Shown here one piece after another: positions 16,219 to 24,244 of a stretch of 64,000 bases of DNA. The translations under genes were made by a program, and so were the position numbers. This DNA is from an uncultured Verrucomicrobiota bacterium (GTDB lineage Bacteria; Verrucomicrobiota; Kiritimatiellia; CAIVKH01): positions 62,001 to 126,000 of the forward strand of contig CALMUP010000019.1 in NCBI GenBank assembly GCA_937872895.1. Direction: 5' to 3'. The notes under the pieces are model-generated. The model saw only the letters and a list, made by a program, of their open reading frames with translations. It did not search any database and was not told the DNA's origin. Each line of letters begins with the position of its first letter. Positions within the stretch are counted from its first letter, which is position 1.

Positions 16219-16428
16219 ATGAAACGCCCAAAGGCACAAAAACACAAGCCGATATTTGACCCCGTCCGTGTCCGCGCCCTGCTCATGCTGCGCGGGCACA
16301 CGTTTACCAGCATCGCGCGGATGCATGGGGTGAGTGACGCGATGGTCAATTACGCGATCCGCGGGAAGCGCACCAGCAACACAGCCTTGGCAATCCTGAA
16401 GACCATACGCGAGGAGACGGGGTTATGA
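16219..16428 (+). CDS. Ner/Cro-like DNA-binding protein
   Basis: 69 residues from the ATG at 16219; ATG 16195 would leave almost no leader after the promoter. The core VRVRALLMLRGHTFTSIARM followed by HGVSDAMVNYAIRGKRTS is a helix-turn-helix, and the NYAIRGK segment recalls Ner/Nlp and phage Cro proteins. As the first early gene, divergent from the repressor, it probably switches off repressor and early transcription after induction. It ends in an ATGA overlap with the next gene. Confidence 0.7.
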   Translation: MKRPKAQKHKPIFDPVRVRALLMLRGHTFTSIARMHGVSDAMVNYAIRGKRTSNTALAILKTIREETGL

Positions 16429-16847
16429 AAGAAGCAGAAGAAATCATCAAAGCGCTTGAGGTTGCGCAGAATCAAATTGCTGCATCTAGAAGCATGTGTG
16501 ATGCCGACGAGCAGGAACTTTGGGACACCTACCAGGCGGCAATCGACAAGGTGCGTGTGCTACAGAAAAGCTGCGACGCGACTGCAGGCTTACTGGAGGG
16601 ATTGGTTGGGCTAACCAAAGCCTGGAGAAAGCGAGCGGCCACCTTTCGAACTCAAACGAAAAAGCAGCTCGAAGCCGCGGGAATATCCGATGCCATGAGA
16701 AGCTACGCTGCCGCACGTTACGAAGATAGCGCCGAAGAGGTGGAGCGTGTAATTGGCTTGGCATTGCACCCTTCCGCCGCCCCGAAGTCCGGCGCGGTTA
16801 ACAACGCGAAAAACACTACGACCCGGAGCGGGTCGGCGGAAGGTTAA
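16425..16847 (+). CDS. Early phage coiled-coil protein, unknown
   Basis: 140 residues, mostly helical and charged (MKEAEEIIKALEVAQNQIAA...), with an Ala/Thr/Ser-rich tail. It overlaps the Ner-like gene by 4 bp (ATGA). No family recognised. Confidence 0.6.
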   Translation: MKEAEEIIKALEVAQNQIAASRSMCDADEQELWDTYQAAIDKVRVLQKSCDATAGLLEGLVGLTKAWRKRAATFRTQTKKQLEAAGISDAMRSYAAARYEDSAEEVERVIGLALHPSAAPKSGAVNNAKNTTTRSGSAEG

Positions 16848-16850
16848 ATC

Positions 16851-17099
16851 ATGAGCAGGAAAACCGACACCATCGAATTGCTGCGCGGGATGTTTACCGA
16901 GGCGATTACCCACGTGAAGCGGATGCCTGACGAGGTCGTGGACGCCATCGCGGACTACGAGTTGAAGGCGGAAGCCGACGACGATTCCATCAAGGCAAAG
17001 TTGCTCATCACGTTCAGTGACGCGAAGTCCGGTGAGCATACAGATACGGATAAGGATTTAACCGCAGAGAACGCAGAGAGCGCAGAGGGGGCGGGATGA
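16851..17099 (+). CDS. Small acidic early phage protein ending in a dispersed repeat
   Basis: 82 residues. The body (IELLRGMFTEAITHVKRMPD) is helical. The last residues LTAENAESAEGAG are encoded by a CAGAGA-type dispersed repeat, so the natural C-terminus was probably altered by its insertion. It overlaps the next gene through ATGATGA. Function unknown. Confidence 0.55.
   Translation: MSRKTDTIELLRGMFTEAITHVKRMPDEVVDAIADYELKAEADDDSIKAKLLITFSDAKSGEHTDTDKDLTAENAESAEGAG
17057..17088 (+). repeat. CAGAGA-type dispersed repeat, copy 1
   Basis: TTTAACCGCAGAGAACGCAG followed by AGAGCGCAGAGG, a purine-rich degenerate repeat of CRCAGAGA units. Three more copies occur within this prophage (18877, 24402, 26596). 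It lies in frame at the 3' end of a small gene. Confidence 0.7.
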
Positions 17100-17293
17100 T
17101 GAAGGGCTGGAAGTTTCGGAGGGGAAATTGGTGTGACACGAAGACGCATCGAGTCGTTTTCGGAATTGAAGTGCAAACCGAAAAGGGCGGCAAGTGGATG
17201 AGCGTAGCGAATAACGGTAAACCTTTTCTGTTTTATGACGAGGCGGAGCGGGAAGCCACACTCAAGAAGCTGCGCGCGGAGGCCCGGCGATGA
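17096..17293 (+). CDS. Small early phage protein, unknown
   Basis: 65 residues, basic, with aromatic clusters (MMKGWKFRRGNWCDTKT; GKPFLFYDEAEREATLKKL). It overlaps both neighbours by 4 bp. No family recognised. Confidence 0.5.
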   Translation: MMKGWKFRRGNWCDTKTHRVVFGIEVQTEKGGKWMSVANNGKPFLFYDEAEREATLKKLRAEARR

Positions 17294-17460
17294 ATTGGTC
17301 CGTCTTCTGGTTTCTAATGACCTGTCTTTTCGCCGGAGCATGGATTGGAGCGATGCGCGGCGCCACATCCTCGCACCGCGTGGTGATCGCGACCGGCACG
17401 AATAGCCTCGTGATCGTCAACAATGGGTCGGTAACCGTTTTGCCGGAGGTGGAGCCGTGA
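17290..17460 (+). CDS. Small single-span membrane protein
   Basis: 56 residues, beginning MNWSVFWFLMTCLFAGAWIG, a clear transmembrane or signal-anchor helix, then a short polar domain ending VTVLPEVEP. It sits in the early operon with ATGA and GTGA overlaps on both sides, which supports translation. Function unknown. Confidence 0.55.
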   Translation: MNWSVFWFLMTCLFAGAWIGAMRGATSSHRVVIATGTNSLVIVNNGSVTVLPEVEP

Positions 17461-17660
17461 AAATTAATCCCATGTTCGGAAGGAAATACTACTGGGGGGT
17501 CACCAATGCAGGAGGCGTTTTCCCTGACGCAATCGGCATGACCAGAGCACGTGCTATTCGCCGATACATTGATGCGTACCGCTTGCCGTGGGCAGAGGCC
17601 CGCGCCGCCGGAATGCGCTGCATCAAGATAACAATCTCAACGCACCAGGAGAAGGCATGA
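17457..17660 (+). CDS. Small basic early phage protein, unknown
   Basis: 67 residues from a GTG overlapping the previous stop (GTGA). MKINPMFGRKYYWGVTNAGG at the start, then Arg-rich helices (MTRARAIRRYIDAYRLPW). No family recognised. Confidence 0.5.
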   Translation: MKINPMFGRKYYWGVTNAGGVFPDAIGMTRARAIRRYIDAYRLPWAEARAAGMRCIKITISTHQEKA

Positions 17661-17959
17661 GCACCGCCCTGCGAAGGATACAAGCGGTGAACATCCGCGA
17701 GGCCCACTTCTGGTTTGGAAAGCCGATAAAGCTTCCGAGGAATGTTGGCGCAGAAACACGTGCCGTCAGAACGGCATGCGACCACCTGCATGGATTCTTC
17801 CAGGTCATCATGGACACCAGCACACACGAGGTCACGCCGGAGTCATACTGCCAGATGTATGAACGTGACCTTTCACCCACGCATCTTCGCGCATTGCTGG
17901 ATGCCTGGCGAACCGGACGGCTTGAAAAACTGAGGGAGATTGCAAATGAAAATGGATGA
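17657..17959 (+). CDS. Early phage protein, unknown
   Basis: 100 residues from the ATG at 17657 (site AGGAGAAGG, ATGA overlap with the previous gene). Helical, with no motif recognised; the C-terminus (LDAWRTGRLEKLREIANENG) overlaps the ParB-like gene by 14 bp. Confidence 0.55.
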   Translation: MSTALRRIQAVNIREAHFWFGKPIKLPRNVGAETRAVRTACDHLHGFFQVIMDTSTHEVTPESYCQMYERDLSPTHLRALLDAWRTGRLEKLREIANENG

Positions 17960-18866
17960 ATTGGTCGAATATAAAGAGTTCCGCATCATGAGGGCGGGTC
18001 AATTGGAACCGCACAAGGACGCTATTTTGCCCACCGGCGATGACGACCGCGAGAGTCTCGATGACAACATCAAGGAAAACGGACCAGCGGTTTGCCTGGT
18101 GATCTCTGCTGTACCCGATAAGGCCACCGGCCTGTATCAAATTCACGACGGCATAACCCGGTGGAAGGCCGTCATCGATCAAGAAGGCCCAGAGGGTAAA
18201 ATCCCCTGCAATCTGGCAGTGGTGAAAGATGCGAAGAAGTTTGCGCTGATCTGTATGTCGATCGGCCGCAAACGCTCGACCGGCCAGCGCATCATGGCCT
18301 TCCTGGAGATGCACCGCAAAGAGGTGCTCAAGGTGGCGGCGATGGTGGCTGGACAGGGTCGGATGTCACAGCAGATTCGGAGCCGTGCCGGTCACGTGAC
18401 CGGCACGGTAATTACAGGGGTTTTGGCCAATTTCACCGCCGAAGCGATCGCGGCGAAGCTGCACGTTTCGGACAAGGATGTGCGCTTGGGCATCGAGTTG
18501 CTCCAGTGCATCGAGCAGAAGCTGACGGCCTCCTGGGATCGCGGCGGGATCCACGTCGCGGGCGAGCCGCTGGACATGGAGAAGGATGACGGCAAGGACT
18601 ACCTGAAGGCGCTGAAGAAAGTCCACCTCGGCCTGCTCGCGGGGTCCACGCCGATCCGGCGCTGGAAGCCCGCGGTGGGCGGCCTGGCAAAAACGGAAGA
18701 CCGTCAGCGCCCCGAGATCAATTACGGAAAGCTCGGCTACAACGCGATCCTCACGATCAAAAACGCGATCAAGCACTGGGACAAGGTGTCATCCACCGAC
18801 AAGCAGAGCATTGCCCGCGTGTGGGAAGAACTGCGCGAGGCGGCGGCGAAGGTGCATCTGGATTGA
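17946..18866 (+). CDS. ParB-like DNA-binding protein carrying a parS-like palindrome in its gene
   Basis: 306 residues from the ATG at 17946 (GAGGGAG site). Residues 10-110 look like the ParB/sulfiredoxin N-terminal domain: ESLDDNIKENGPAVCLVIS and the nucleotide-loop motif IHDGITRW (67-73; the GxxR of ParB). A helix-turn-helix follows (TAEAIAAKLHVSDKDVRLGI, about 165-185), then a helical C-terminal domain. No ParA partner is nearby. The 26-bp palindrome encodes residues 146-155 (RAGHVTGTV), between the two domains. It lies just upstream of the transposase gene, so it may act in transposition or replication control, gene regulation or segregation; all three are inference. Confidence 0.7.
   Translation: MKMDELVEYKEFRIMRAGQLEPHKDAILPTGDDDRESLDDNIKENGPAVCLVISAVPDKATGLYQIHDGITRWKAVIDQEGPEGKIPCNLAVVKDAKKFALICMSIGRKRSTGQRIMAFLEMHRKEVLKVAAMVAGQGRMSQQIRSRAGHVTGTVITGVLANFTAEAIAAKLHVSDKDVRLGIELLQCIEQKLTASWDRGGIHVAGEPLDMEKDDGKDYLKALKKVHLGLLAGSTPIRRWKPAVGGLAKTEDRQRPEINYGKLGYNAILTIKNAIKHWDKVSSTDKQSIARVWEELREAAAKVHLD
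18383..18408. repeat. Perfect 26-bp palindrome, copy 2 (parS-like core)
   Basis: CCGTGCCGGTCAC plus its exact reverse complement, identical to the core at 15665-15694 and centred on TCACGTGA. It lies in frame inside the ParB-like gene, 2.7 kb from copy 1. Confidence 0.85.
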
Positions 18867-18876
18867 TTCGGATGGG

Positions 18877-18906
18877 TTGAACAGAAGGCACAGAGAACAC
18901 AGAGAT
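18877..18906 (+). repeat. CAGAGA-type dispersed repeat, copy 2
   Basis: TTGAACAGAAGGCACAGAGA followed by ACACAGAGAT. It fills the 38-bp gap between the ParB-like and MuA genes and supplies the ATG at 18905, so the true MuA start may instead be the ATG at 18926. Confidence 0.65.
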
Positions 18907-20785
18907 GACCGGACGGAACCTCACAATGATACAGAAACTGAACATGGTAACGGATGCTCTCTCCCGCGTGGGGTCGGGAGAGGATGTGTCAACAATTGCG
19001 AGAGAGCATAGTGTTTCACCGGTATCACTGACAGCGTGGATCACGGCTTATAAGGCGAGCGGACAGGCCGGGCTTGAGGCGGGTAAGAGTTCGGGGCGCA
19101 AGCCGCTCTGCGACTGGCCCGCGGATGATGTGCAGGCGATCCGCGAGGTGGCGATACGGACGAACCGGGGGGACGAATTGATATCACTCTCACACGCGGT
19201 TCGCCGTTGTGTGCACGAGGGTAAGGTGTCCGAGGCGACGGCGGCGGCGCTGAAACGACCGGCGGCATCGAAGCACTACATTCCGAAGTCGCTGAAGGAT
19301 CAGCTCGCGATCTCGCCATCCGTCGTGCGGCATCACCGCAATCCGCGCAATGCCAGGCTCTCCGGGGTCTATGTGCCTGGAACCACGCGCATGGCGGCGG
19401 ACGGAACCAGGCGGCTCTATGCAGGCGAGCGGATGTCTTATGACGATGGCAGCCAGAATCAGGTTGTTGTGGTTCCTTGGCCGTATGGCGGATCCAAAGA
19501 AGCCGATAAGTTCGGGCACCGCACCTGCCGGGGTCAATGGTTGGTGGCACACGATGACGCAACCGGAATGATTACCGGGTGGGTTTTCACGTTGCGGCCG
19601 AGAGATAGTTACCGCGATCAGGATTCGCTTGGCCTAATGTACCGCGTTGCCCGTGATGTATGCCGTCCGGACGAAGCGGTAGTCGAGGGCGGAACATGGC
19701 AATCTATACGGGCCAAGGCATTCCTGGATGCATCAGGTATTACGGCTCGTGATGCCAAGGGCCGGCCGCACCTCAAGCTCATCGAAAATTGGTTCGGACG
19801 CGCTTGGACCTACCTCTCTGTTTTTGAAGACGGCCAGATCGGGCGTTTTCGGGGCGAGTACGAACGGGAAAACAAACTACTGGTGCGAGCCCACGCCGGC
19901 GCGATCGATGGCCGCGAGTACTTCCCATTGCTTCCCCAACTGCTGAAGGAACTGGAAGATTGCGTGACCTTCCTGAACCAGGATCCCATTGAAAGCAAAG
20001 AATACGGCAAGTGGACGCCCATCGAACGATGGAACGAAGACATGGCGCAGCGGCCCAGGGCAACCCTCAGCGATGAACTCGCCCCCTATGCCGCACCGGA
20101 AAGCCACGTGGTGAAAGTGCGACGCGGTGGGATGGTGGTGTGCGACACCATGTGCCCGCTCGGTATTCCTTCCACGTATAGCTTCGCCCATGAGGATCTG
20201 GCGGCGTTCGAAGGCCATAAGGTGCGCGTCATGTACGATCCGTTTGAGGCCGAGGTCCGGGCGGCGATCGTGCATCTGAAGACACGCAAGCCGGTATGCA
20301 TCGCCACATGCTTAAACCCGCCTCCGGCACCGGTGGCAGATCTCGACTGGGAGATCTTCCGAAGCGACAGCGCGACCTACGAGGCAATCCGCCTCAAGAA
20401 GGCGATGGCCAACGCGGTACGCACGGAATACCGTGCGCTCGGTAACGGCCGCCGCGGTGCTCAGGTCAGCGAATTGCGCGGACCGGACGGTGTCCGGCGT
20501 ATTGAACTTGCAACTTCCACGGGCAGCGAAGCCGCCTCCGGCCGTGTAGAGACCACCGAGCTGACCTCATCGGTTTCGTCTGCCCGTGGTTCCCTATCCC
20601 CCGCCGTCGATCCGCTGCAGCGCGGCGCACTTTCTTCCGCCGACGCTGGTAGGGCTTCGGGTCGCGGCGGGGGAGTCAAGCCCTGCGTCGCCCGGCGAGG
20701 CGAAGTTGATGCCGACAAACTCGCCGCTGAGGCGGATGCGTTGGAGGCGAAATTGCGGGCGCGCGGGGATCTCGTGCAGATGTGA
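18905..20785 (+). CDS. DDE transposase (MuA-like)
   Basis: 626 residues. N-terminal helix-turn-helix (about 8-60: VSTIAREHSVSPVSLTAWIT) likely binds the end sites. The central retroviral-integrase-fold domain spans about residues 165-310, with first acidic residue Asp180 or Asp181 (MSYDDGSQNQVVVV), further core AHDDATGMITGWVFTLRP, a second acidic position that appears to be Glu261 (VVEGGTWQS) where MuA has Asp, and the final Glu294 (KLIENWFGRAW). A beta-barrel region follows (to about 470) and a Ser/Gly-rich tail. It should cut the phage ends and join them to target DNA. The start may be the ATG at 18926, since 18905 lies in a dispersed repeat. Confidence 0.85.
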   Translation: MTGRNLTMIQKLNMVTDALSRVGSGEDVSTIAREHSVSPVSLTAWITAYKASGQAGLEAGKSSGRKPLCDWPADDVQAIREVAIRTNRGDELISLSHAVRRCVHEGKVSEATAAALKRPAASKHYIPKSLKDQLAISPSVVRHHRNPRNARLSGVYVPGTTRMAADGTRRLYAGERMSYDDGSQNQVVVVPWPYGGSKEADKFGHRTCRGQWLVAHDDATGMITGWVFTLRPRDSYRDQDSLGLMYRVARDVCRPDEAVVEGGTWQSIRAKAFLDASGITARDAKGRPHLKLIENWFGRAWTYLSVFEDGQIGRFRGEYERENKLLVRAHAGAIDGREYFPLLPQLLKELEDCVTFLNQDPIESKEYGKWTPIERWNEDMAQRPRATLSDELAPYAAPESHVVKVRRGGMVVCDTMCPLGIPSTYSFAHEDLAAFEGHKVRVMYDPFEAEVRAAIVHLKTRKPVCIATCLNPPPAPVADLDWEIFRSDSATYEAIRLKKAMANAVRTEYRALGNGRRGAQVSELRGPDGVRRIELATSTGSEAASGRVETTELTSSVSSARGSLSPAVDPLQRGALSSADAGRASGRGGGVKPCVARRGEVDADKLAAEADALEAKLRARGDLVQM

Positions 20786-20790
20786 AAAAA

Positions 20791-20812
20791 AAGCCCCGGC
20801 GGCAACCGGGGC
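20791..20812 (-). terminator. Antisense intrinsic terminator between A and B genes
   Basis: GCCCCGG (20793-20799), loop CGGCAA, CCGGGGC (20806-20812). The hairpin has a run of eight A on its left, that is eight T after it on the minus strand, the usual form of a rho-independent terminator for leftward transcripts. In the plus direction no T run follows, so early transcription should pass. Confidence 0.55.
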
Positions 20813-20865
20813 GAGTGAAGCAAACCAGGCGGGTACCAAACCGCCATCGAAAGGGCCAAAGTAAG

Positions 20866-21837
20866 ATGAGCGAGAAGACCAGTCAACAGGAATTGAAATC
20901 GCTGGCGCATAATATCCAGCAGTGGCAAGAGGCGAAGCACCTCAGCGACGCCGCCCTGCGGAAACGGTTCCCGGACATCGGCAGCGACCGGACTTACAAG
21001 CGCATCCTGGCGGGCGACTTTGACGAACTGGATGTCGAAGTCCAGTTGGCGAAGTACCGGGCGGTGTGGGCGCTGATTGAAACGATCGGCGAAGATGCCG
21101 GGGTGAGTGAGGATTTTTACGACGACCTTAGTCCGGTGGTGCAACTCCGCCGCTCGTTGCTGGAGACGTTTCACGAGACCGGGAACGCGCGCTTCATCCT
21201 GGTTCAGGGCGACACAGGTAGCGGGAAGACCAGTGCCGCGAAAGCCCTGATTGCAAAATATGGCCAGCGCTTGTTGTTTGTCGAGTTGACCGATGTGATG
21301 AGTGACAGCCCTTCGAACTTCCTCGGGCTGATCATGGGGGCGCTGGGCATGAAGAACCTTCCGTCATTGCCGATGCAGCGCTTTGAGTTGGTTGTACGTG
21401 GCCTTTCGCAGGGTCGTCGCTGTCTGATCATCGACGAGCTGCATCACGCGGGTCCGCGCATCCTGAACACCATCAAGGCGCTGGTTAACTCGACGCCCGG
21501 TGAATTTGTTGGATTGACCATGCCGACGCTGTGGGCCCGCCTGGAACGGGGCAACTACGAGGAATGTCGCCAACTGGTGGGCAACCGGCTGGCCGAGCGC
21601 ATCAAACTCGCCGCGGTGACGCGGGCAGACATGATGAAGTTTGTGGGGCGGCGATTGCCCGGACTGAACGGAGAAACCGCGAAAGCCATTACGCTGCTGG
21701 AGCAATATGCACCGGGTCGCGGCAACCTTGGATTCGTGCGCGATGCCTGCCGCCGGGCCCGCGAGATGTACGACGGCGAAAAGATCACCCTGGAGGACTT
21801 CGCCAGGGCGGTGAGCGCCGAGGTCGAGAGCCGATAA
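20866..21837 (+). CDS. AAA+ target-selection ATPase (MuB-like)
   Basis: 323 residues from the ATG at 20866 (the open frame to 20782 runs through the terminator hairpin). An N-terminal helix-turn-helix region (about 25-55) is followed by the ATPase: Walker A GDTGSGKT (115-122), Walker B CLIIDELHH (186-194), and a C-terminal helical domain. MuB-like proteins bind target DNA, stimulate the transposase and give immunity to self-insertion. It follows the transposase gene as in Mu. Confidence 0.9.
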   Translation: MSEKTSQQELKSLAHNIQQWQEAKHLSDAALRKRFPDIGSDRTYKRILAGDFDELDVEVQLAKYRAVWALIETIGEDAGVSEDFYDDLSPVVQLRRSLLETFHETGNARFILVQGDTGSGKTSAAKALIAKYGQRLLFVELTDVMSDSPSNFLGLIMGALGMKNLPSLPMQRFELVVRGLSQGRRCLIIDELHHAGPRILNTIKALVNSTPGEFVGLTMPTLWARLERGNYEECRQLVGNRLAERIKLAAVTRADMMKFVGRRLPGLNGETAKAITLLEQYAPGRGNLGFVRDACRRAREMYDGEKITLEDFARAVSAEVESR

Positions 21838-21853
21838 CCAGAAGGGGACCACC

Positions 21854-22477
21854 ATGAGCGAAAAGAAAACCATGATTGACCCGCAGGGCGCGGCCGTGCC
21901 GATGCGGTACATAAAGACATACGACCGGGAGCGCGATCGCATTGCACGCCGGATCCATGCTCGGTTTATCAAGGCGCAGGCACACCTGCGCCAGGTGAAG
22001 CGCGAATCCTTCGCCGACATCGAGAAGCTGGTGCAGATGGCGGAGCAGGACGCGGAGGTCTCCCTGGGCGGCGTGAAAGGCAACGTGCAGTTCCGCAGCT
22101 TTGACGGATCCATCACCGTTTCCCTGGACATGCAGGCCAAGACCGAGTTCGACGAACGGCTGGCACTGGCCCAGAAACTCATCCTGGAGGCCGTAGCGGA
22201 GATGACCGATGGCGCCAATGCGGATCTCGCGGAAATTGCCCGGCGGGCCTTTGAGCCACGCAAGAGCGGCCGGATGGACATGCAACGCATCCGCGACCTG
22301 CGCACCTACAAGGTGGAGCATCCCAAGTGGCGGCGGGCCTGCGAGATCATCGGGGAGTGTGAACGGCAAATCGGGACGCGGCAGTATGTGCGCGTGACCG
22401 AACGGAAGTCGGCTGATGCCAAGCCGGTCACCATCACGCTGGACATCGCGTCGATCGACGCAGGCGGTGAAGCATGA
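21854..22477 (+). CDS. DUF3164 family early phage protein
   Basis: 207 residues. The pattern LGGVKGNVQFRSFDGSITVS, FDERLALAQKLILEAV and QYVRVTERKSADAKPVTITL is that of DUF3164, found in the early operon of Mu-like phages. Function unknown. It starts 16 bp after the MuB-like gene and overlaps the next by 4 bp. Confidence 0.85.
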   Translation: MSEKKTMIDPQGAAVPMRYIKTYDRERDRIARRIHARFIKAQAHLRQVKRESFADIEKLVQMAEQDAEVSLGGVKGNVQFRSFDGSITVSLDMQAKTEFDERLALAQKLILEAVAEMTDGANADLAEIARRAFEPRKSGRMDMQRIRDLRTYKVEHPKWRRACEIIGECERQIGTRQYVRVTERKSADAKPVTITLDIASIDAGGEA

Positions 22478-22656
22478 TCACGATCGACGCAGGCAACGAG
22501 ATTGTAGCGGTGATCTGCCTGTTCCTGATCTGCCTTGGCTTGGCGTTTGTGATCATTGGCGGCCTGGTGACCATCGTTCAGGTGCGCGCCTACGAGCATG
22601 AGCGCAAACGCCAACTGGAGATCCGGAAGATGAACCTGAGCGAGGTGGTGCGGTGA
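22474..22656 (+). CDS. Small single-span membrane protein
   Basis: 60 residues. One long hydrophobic helix (IVAVICLFLICLGLAFVIIG) followed by a charged cytoplasmic tail (YEHERKRQLEIRKM). ATGA and GTGA overlaps on both sides support it as a gene. Function unknown. Confidence 0.6.
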   Translation: MITIDAGNEIVAVICLFLICLGLAFVIIGGLVTIVQVRAYEHERKRQLEIRKMNLSEVVR

Positions 22657-22862
22657 AAACGCTCTTGCCCGCCACGTGTCCTCGGCCGATCACGCCGTCG
22701 GTGAATCGTGAAGGCGTTAAGCTGGTTGCCAATGACCTGCTCGACGCGTTTGCGCACGTGAAGCTCATTGAGCGAATCGATCCGCGGGACCGGGACAATC
22801 TGGAAGCCCTGGCCGAACTGGTGATTCATCGCATCCGCACGGTACGCGAGGTCGGCCGATGA
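22653..22862 (+). CDS. Small early phage protein, unknown
   Basis: 69 residues from a GTG overlapping the previous stop. Helical (NDLLDAFAHVKLIERIDPRD); no family recognised. It overlaps the next gene by 4 bp. Confidence 0.5.
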   Translation: MKTLLPATCPRPITPSVNREGVKLVANDLLDAFAHVKLIERIDPRDRDNLEALAELVIHRIRTVREVGR

Positions 22863-23122
22863 GCGAAAAAAAGATCATGGAGGCAACGCAGCGAAGCACC
22901 CACGCCGAACACATGGAGTGGGTTGCTTCGTTCGTGGTGCTGCTGGAAGCGCAGACCACGCGGGCACACGAACTCTACGTTATGACGCACGATTTGCATC
23001 ACCTGCAGACGTATGGATACCTGCGCGAGGCGCTGAGAACCCAGCGGGCCCTATACGCATCGATGACCAGCCCCATGCTGGCCGCGACGCAGATTACCCG
23101 GATCATGGCGGAGGTGGGATGA
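22859..23122 (+). CDS. Small early phage protein, unknown
   Basis: 87 residues, helical, rich in His, Met and Thr (AEHMEWVASFVVLLEAQTTR; HDLHHLQTYGYLREAL). Overlaps both neighbours by 4 bp. No family recognised. Confidence 0.5.
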   Translation: MSEKKIMEATQRSTHAEHMEWVASFVVLLEAQTTRAHELYVMTHDLHHLQTYGYLREALRTQRALYASMTSPMLAATQITRIMAEVG

Positions 23123-23613
23123 AGCCTGGCGTCATAGACCGCGCAGTGCGTGGATCCGAGTTGTCGCCTCTGTCCAAAGAACAGAAGGCGACCATCTGCA
23201 TCCTCGCCCGCGAGGCCTATGACAAGGTTGGGATTCACTCGGGCGATGATTACGAGGCCTGGCGGCATGATCAGCAACAGGAAGCATGTGGGCGGTCTTC
23301 GCTCTGTACGGCGACCCAGAAGGATTACCGGGCGTTGCGTGGACACTTCCGGGCGTTGCTCGGGCATAAGCGGGCGGCACTCCGTGACTTCGTGGCCAGC
23401 GAGGTGGGCGACCCTGGATTTGTCCTGGCAAAACTGAACCACGAGTGCACTGCGGCGAGCGATGTGATTGCCCGGCCGTTCGACTATGTGCAATCCATCG
23501 CGAAGGCGCGCTTCAAGACAGCCGACCTTCGCAGCCTGTCGGCGAAGCAAGTGTGGAACCTGGTGTTTGACCTTCGTCGGGATGCCCAACGCAGGCGGAG
23601 GAAAGCCGCATGA
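23119..23613 (+). CDS. Early phage protein with GemA-like features
   Basis: 164 residues from the ATG at 23119 (ATGA overlap). The centre, SGDDYEAWRHDQQQEACGRS then TQKDYRALRGHFRALLG, with a C-terminal LSAKQVWNLVFDLRRDAQRR, recalls the small regulators (gp16/GemA, DUF1018 group) at this position in Mu-like phages; the match is loose. Probably a modulator of phage or host transcription or replication. Confidence 0.6.
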   Translation: MKPGVIDRAVRGSELSPLSKEQKATICILAREAYDKVGIHSGDDYEAWRHDQQQEACGRSSLCTATQKDYRALRGHFRALLGHKRAALRDFVASEVGDPGFVLAKLNHECTAASDVIARPFDYVQSIAKARFKTADLRSLSAKQVWNLVFDLRRDAQRRRRKAA

Positions 23614-23924
23614 AGCCTACCGACTTCCGAGACATGACCTTCGAGGATCTGCAGCAGTCGCTTTCAGGAATGCGCCGTAGCGTTTACGAGGCGTGGTTGT
23701 TGCATGGGCCCGGCACCACGGCCGAGGTCGCGCTTCGCGCCCAAATATCCTTACTGACGTTTCGTCCGCGCACCACGGATCTTTACCAGGCGGGCCTCGT
23801 CGAGTTGCAGCCGGGACAGAAAGCCGGACACGAGGGCCGGTACCGCGCGGTCACCATGGCGGAGTGGCAACGGAGGAAGGCGTCGGAGCCGGTCAAACCA
23901 GAACAAACCTTGATGCCGTGGTGA
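23610..23924 (+). CDS. Winged-helix phage protein
   Basis: 104 residues. RSVYEAWLLHGPGTTAEVAL, then RTTDLYQAGLVELQPG, is the pattern of a winged helix with its wing before EGRYRAVTMAEW. It overlaps the preceding gene by 4 bp. Possibly a middle-gene regulator; target unknown. Confidence 0.55.
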   Translation: MKPTDFRDMTFEDLQQSLSGMRRSVYEAWLLHGPGTTAEVALRAQISLLTFRPRTTDLYQAGLVELQPGQKAGHEGRYRAVTMAEWQRRKASEPVKPEQTLMPW

Positions 23925-23926
23925 CT

Positions 23927-24244
23927 ATGGCTAAGAAATACAAGGCGATCATCTACGAGCAGGTGGAAGACGGCAAGGGCGGCTACCACCTGCGCCCGGT
24001 CACCACGACCTCGACGGGACTTTCGGTTGATCTCGCCGCGCCCATCCTCCATGTCTCGCGCAATACGGTGTACCGACTCTGCGAGATCGGGGCGATAAGG
24101 GCGGAGTATCCGAGCCCCGGGCGCATCGTGATCCCTCTCGAGGAGTTGATGCGTTACAAGACGGAGACACAGGACCCCGAGCATTTCGAACGACAGATGG
24201 GGCGGCAAATGGATTTTGATTTTGAGGCAAAGGAGGGGTCATGA
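23927..24244 (+). CDS. Excisionase-like helix-turn-helix protein
   Basis: 105 residues from the ATG at 23927; the GTG at 23921 is an in-frame alternative. APILHVSRNTVYRLCEIGAI followed by PGRIVIPLEELMRYK is the MerR/excisionase (HTH_17) fold. In a transposing phage it is more likely a transcription regulator than a recombination directionality factor. Overlaps the next gene by 4 bp. Confidence 0.65.
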   Translation: MAKKYKAIIYEQVEDGKGGYHLRPVTTTSTGLSVDLAAPILHVSRNTVYRLCEIGAIRAEYPSPGRIVIPLEELMRYKTETQDPEHFERQMGRQMDFDFEAKEGS

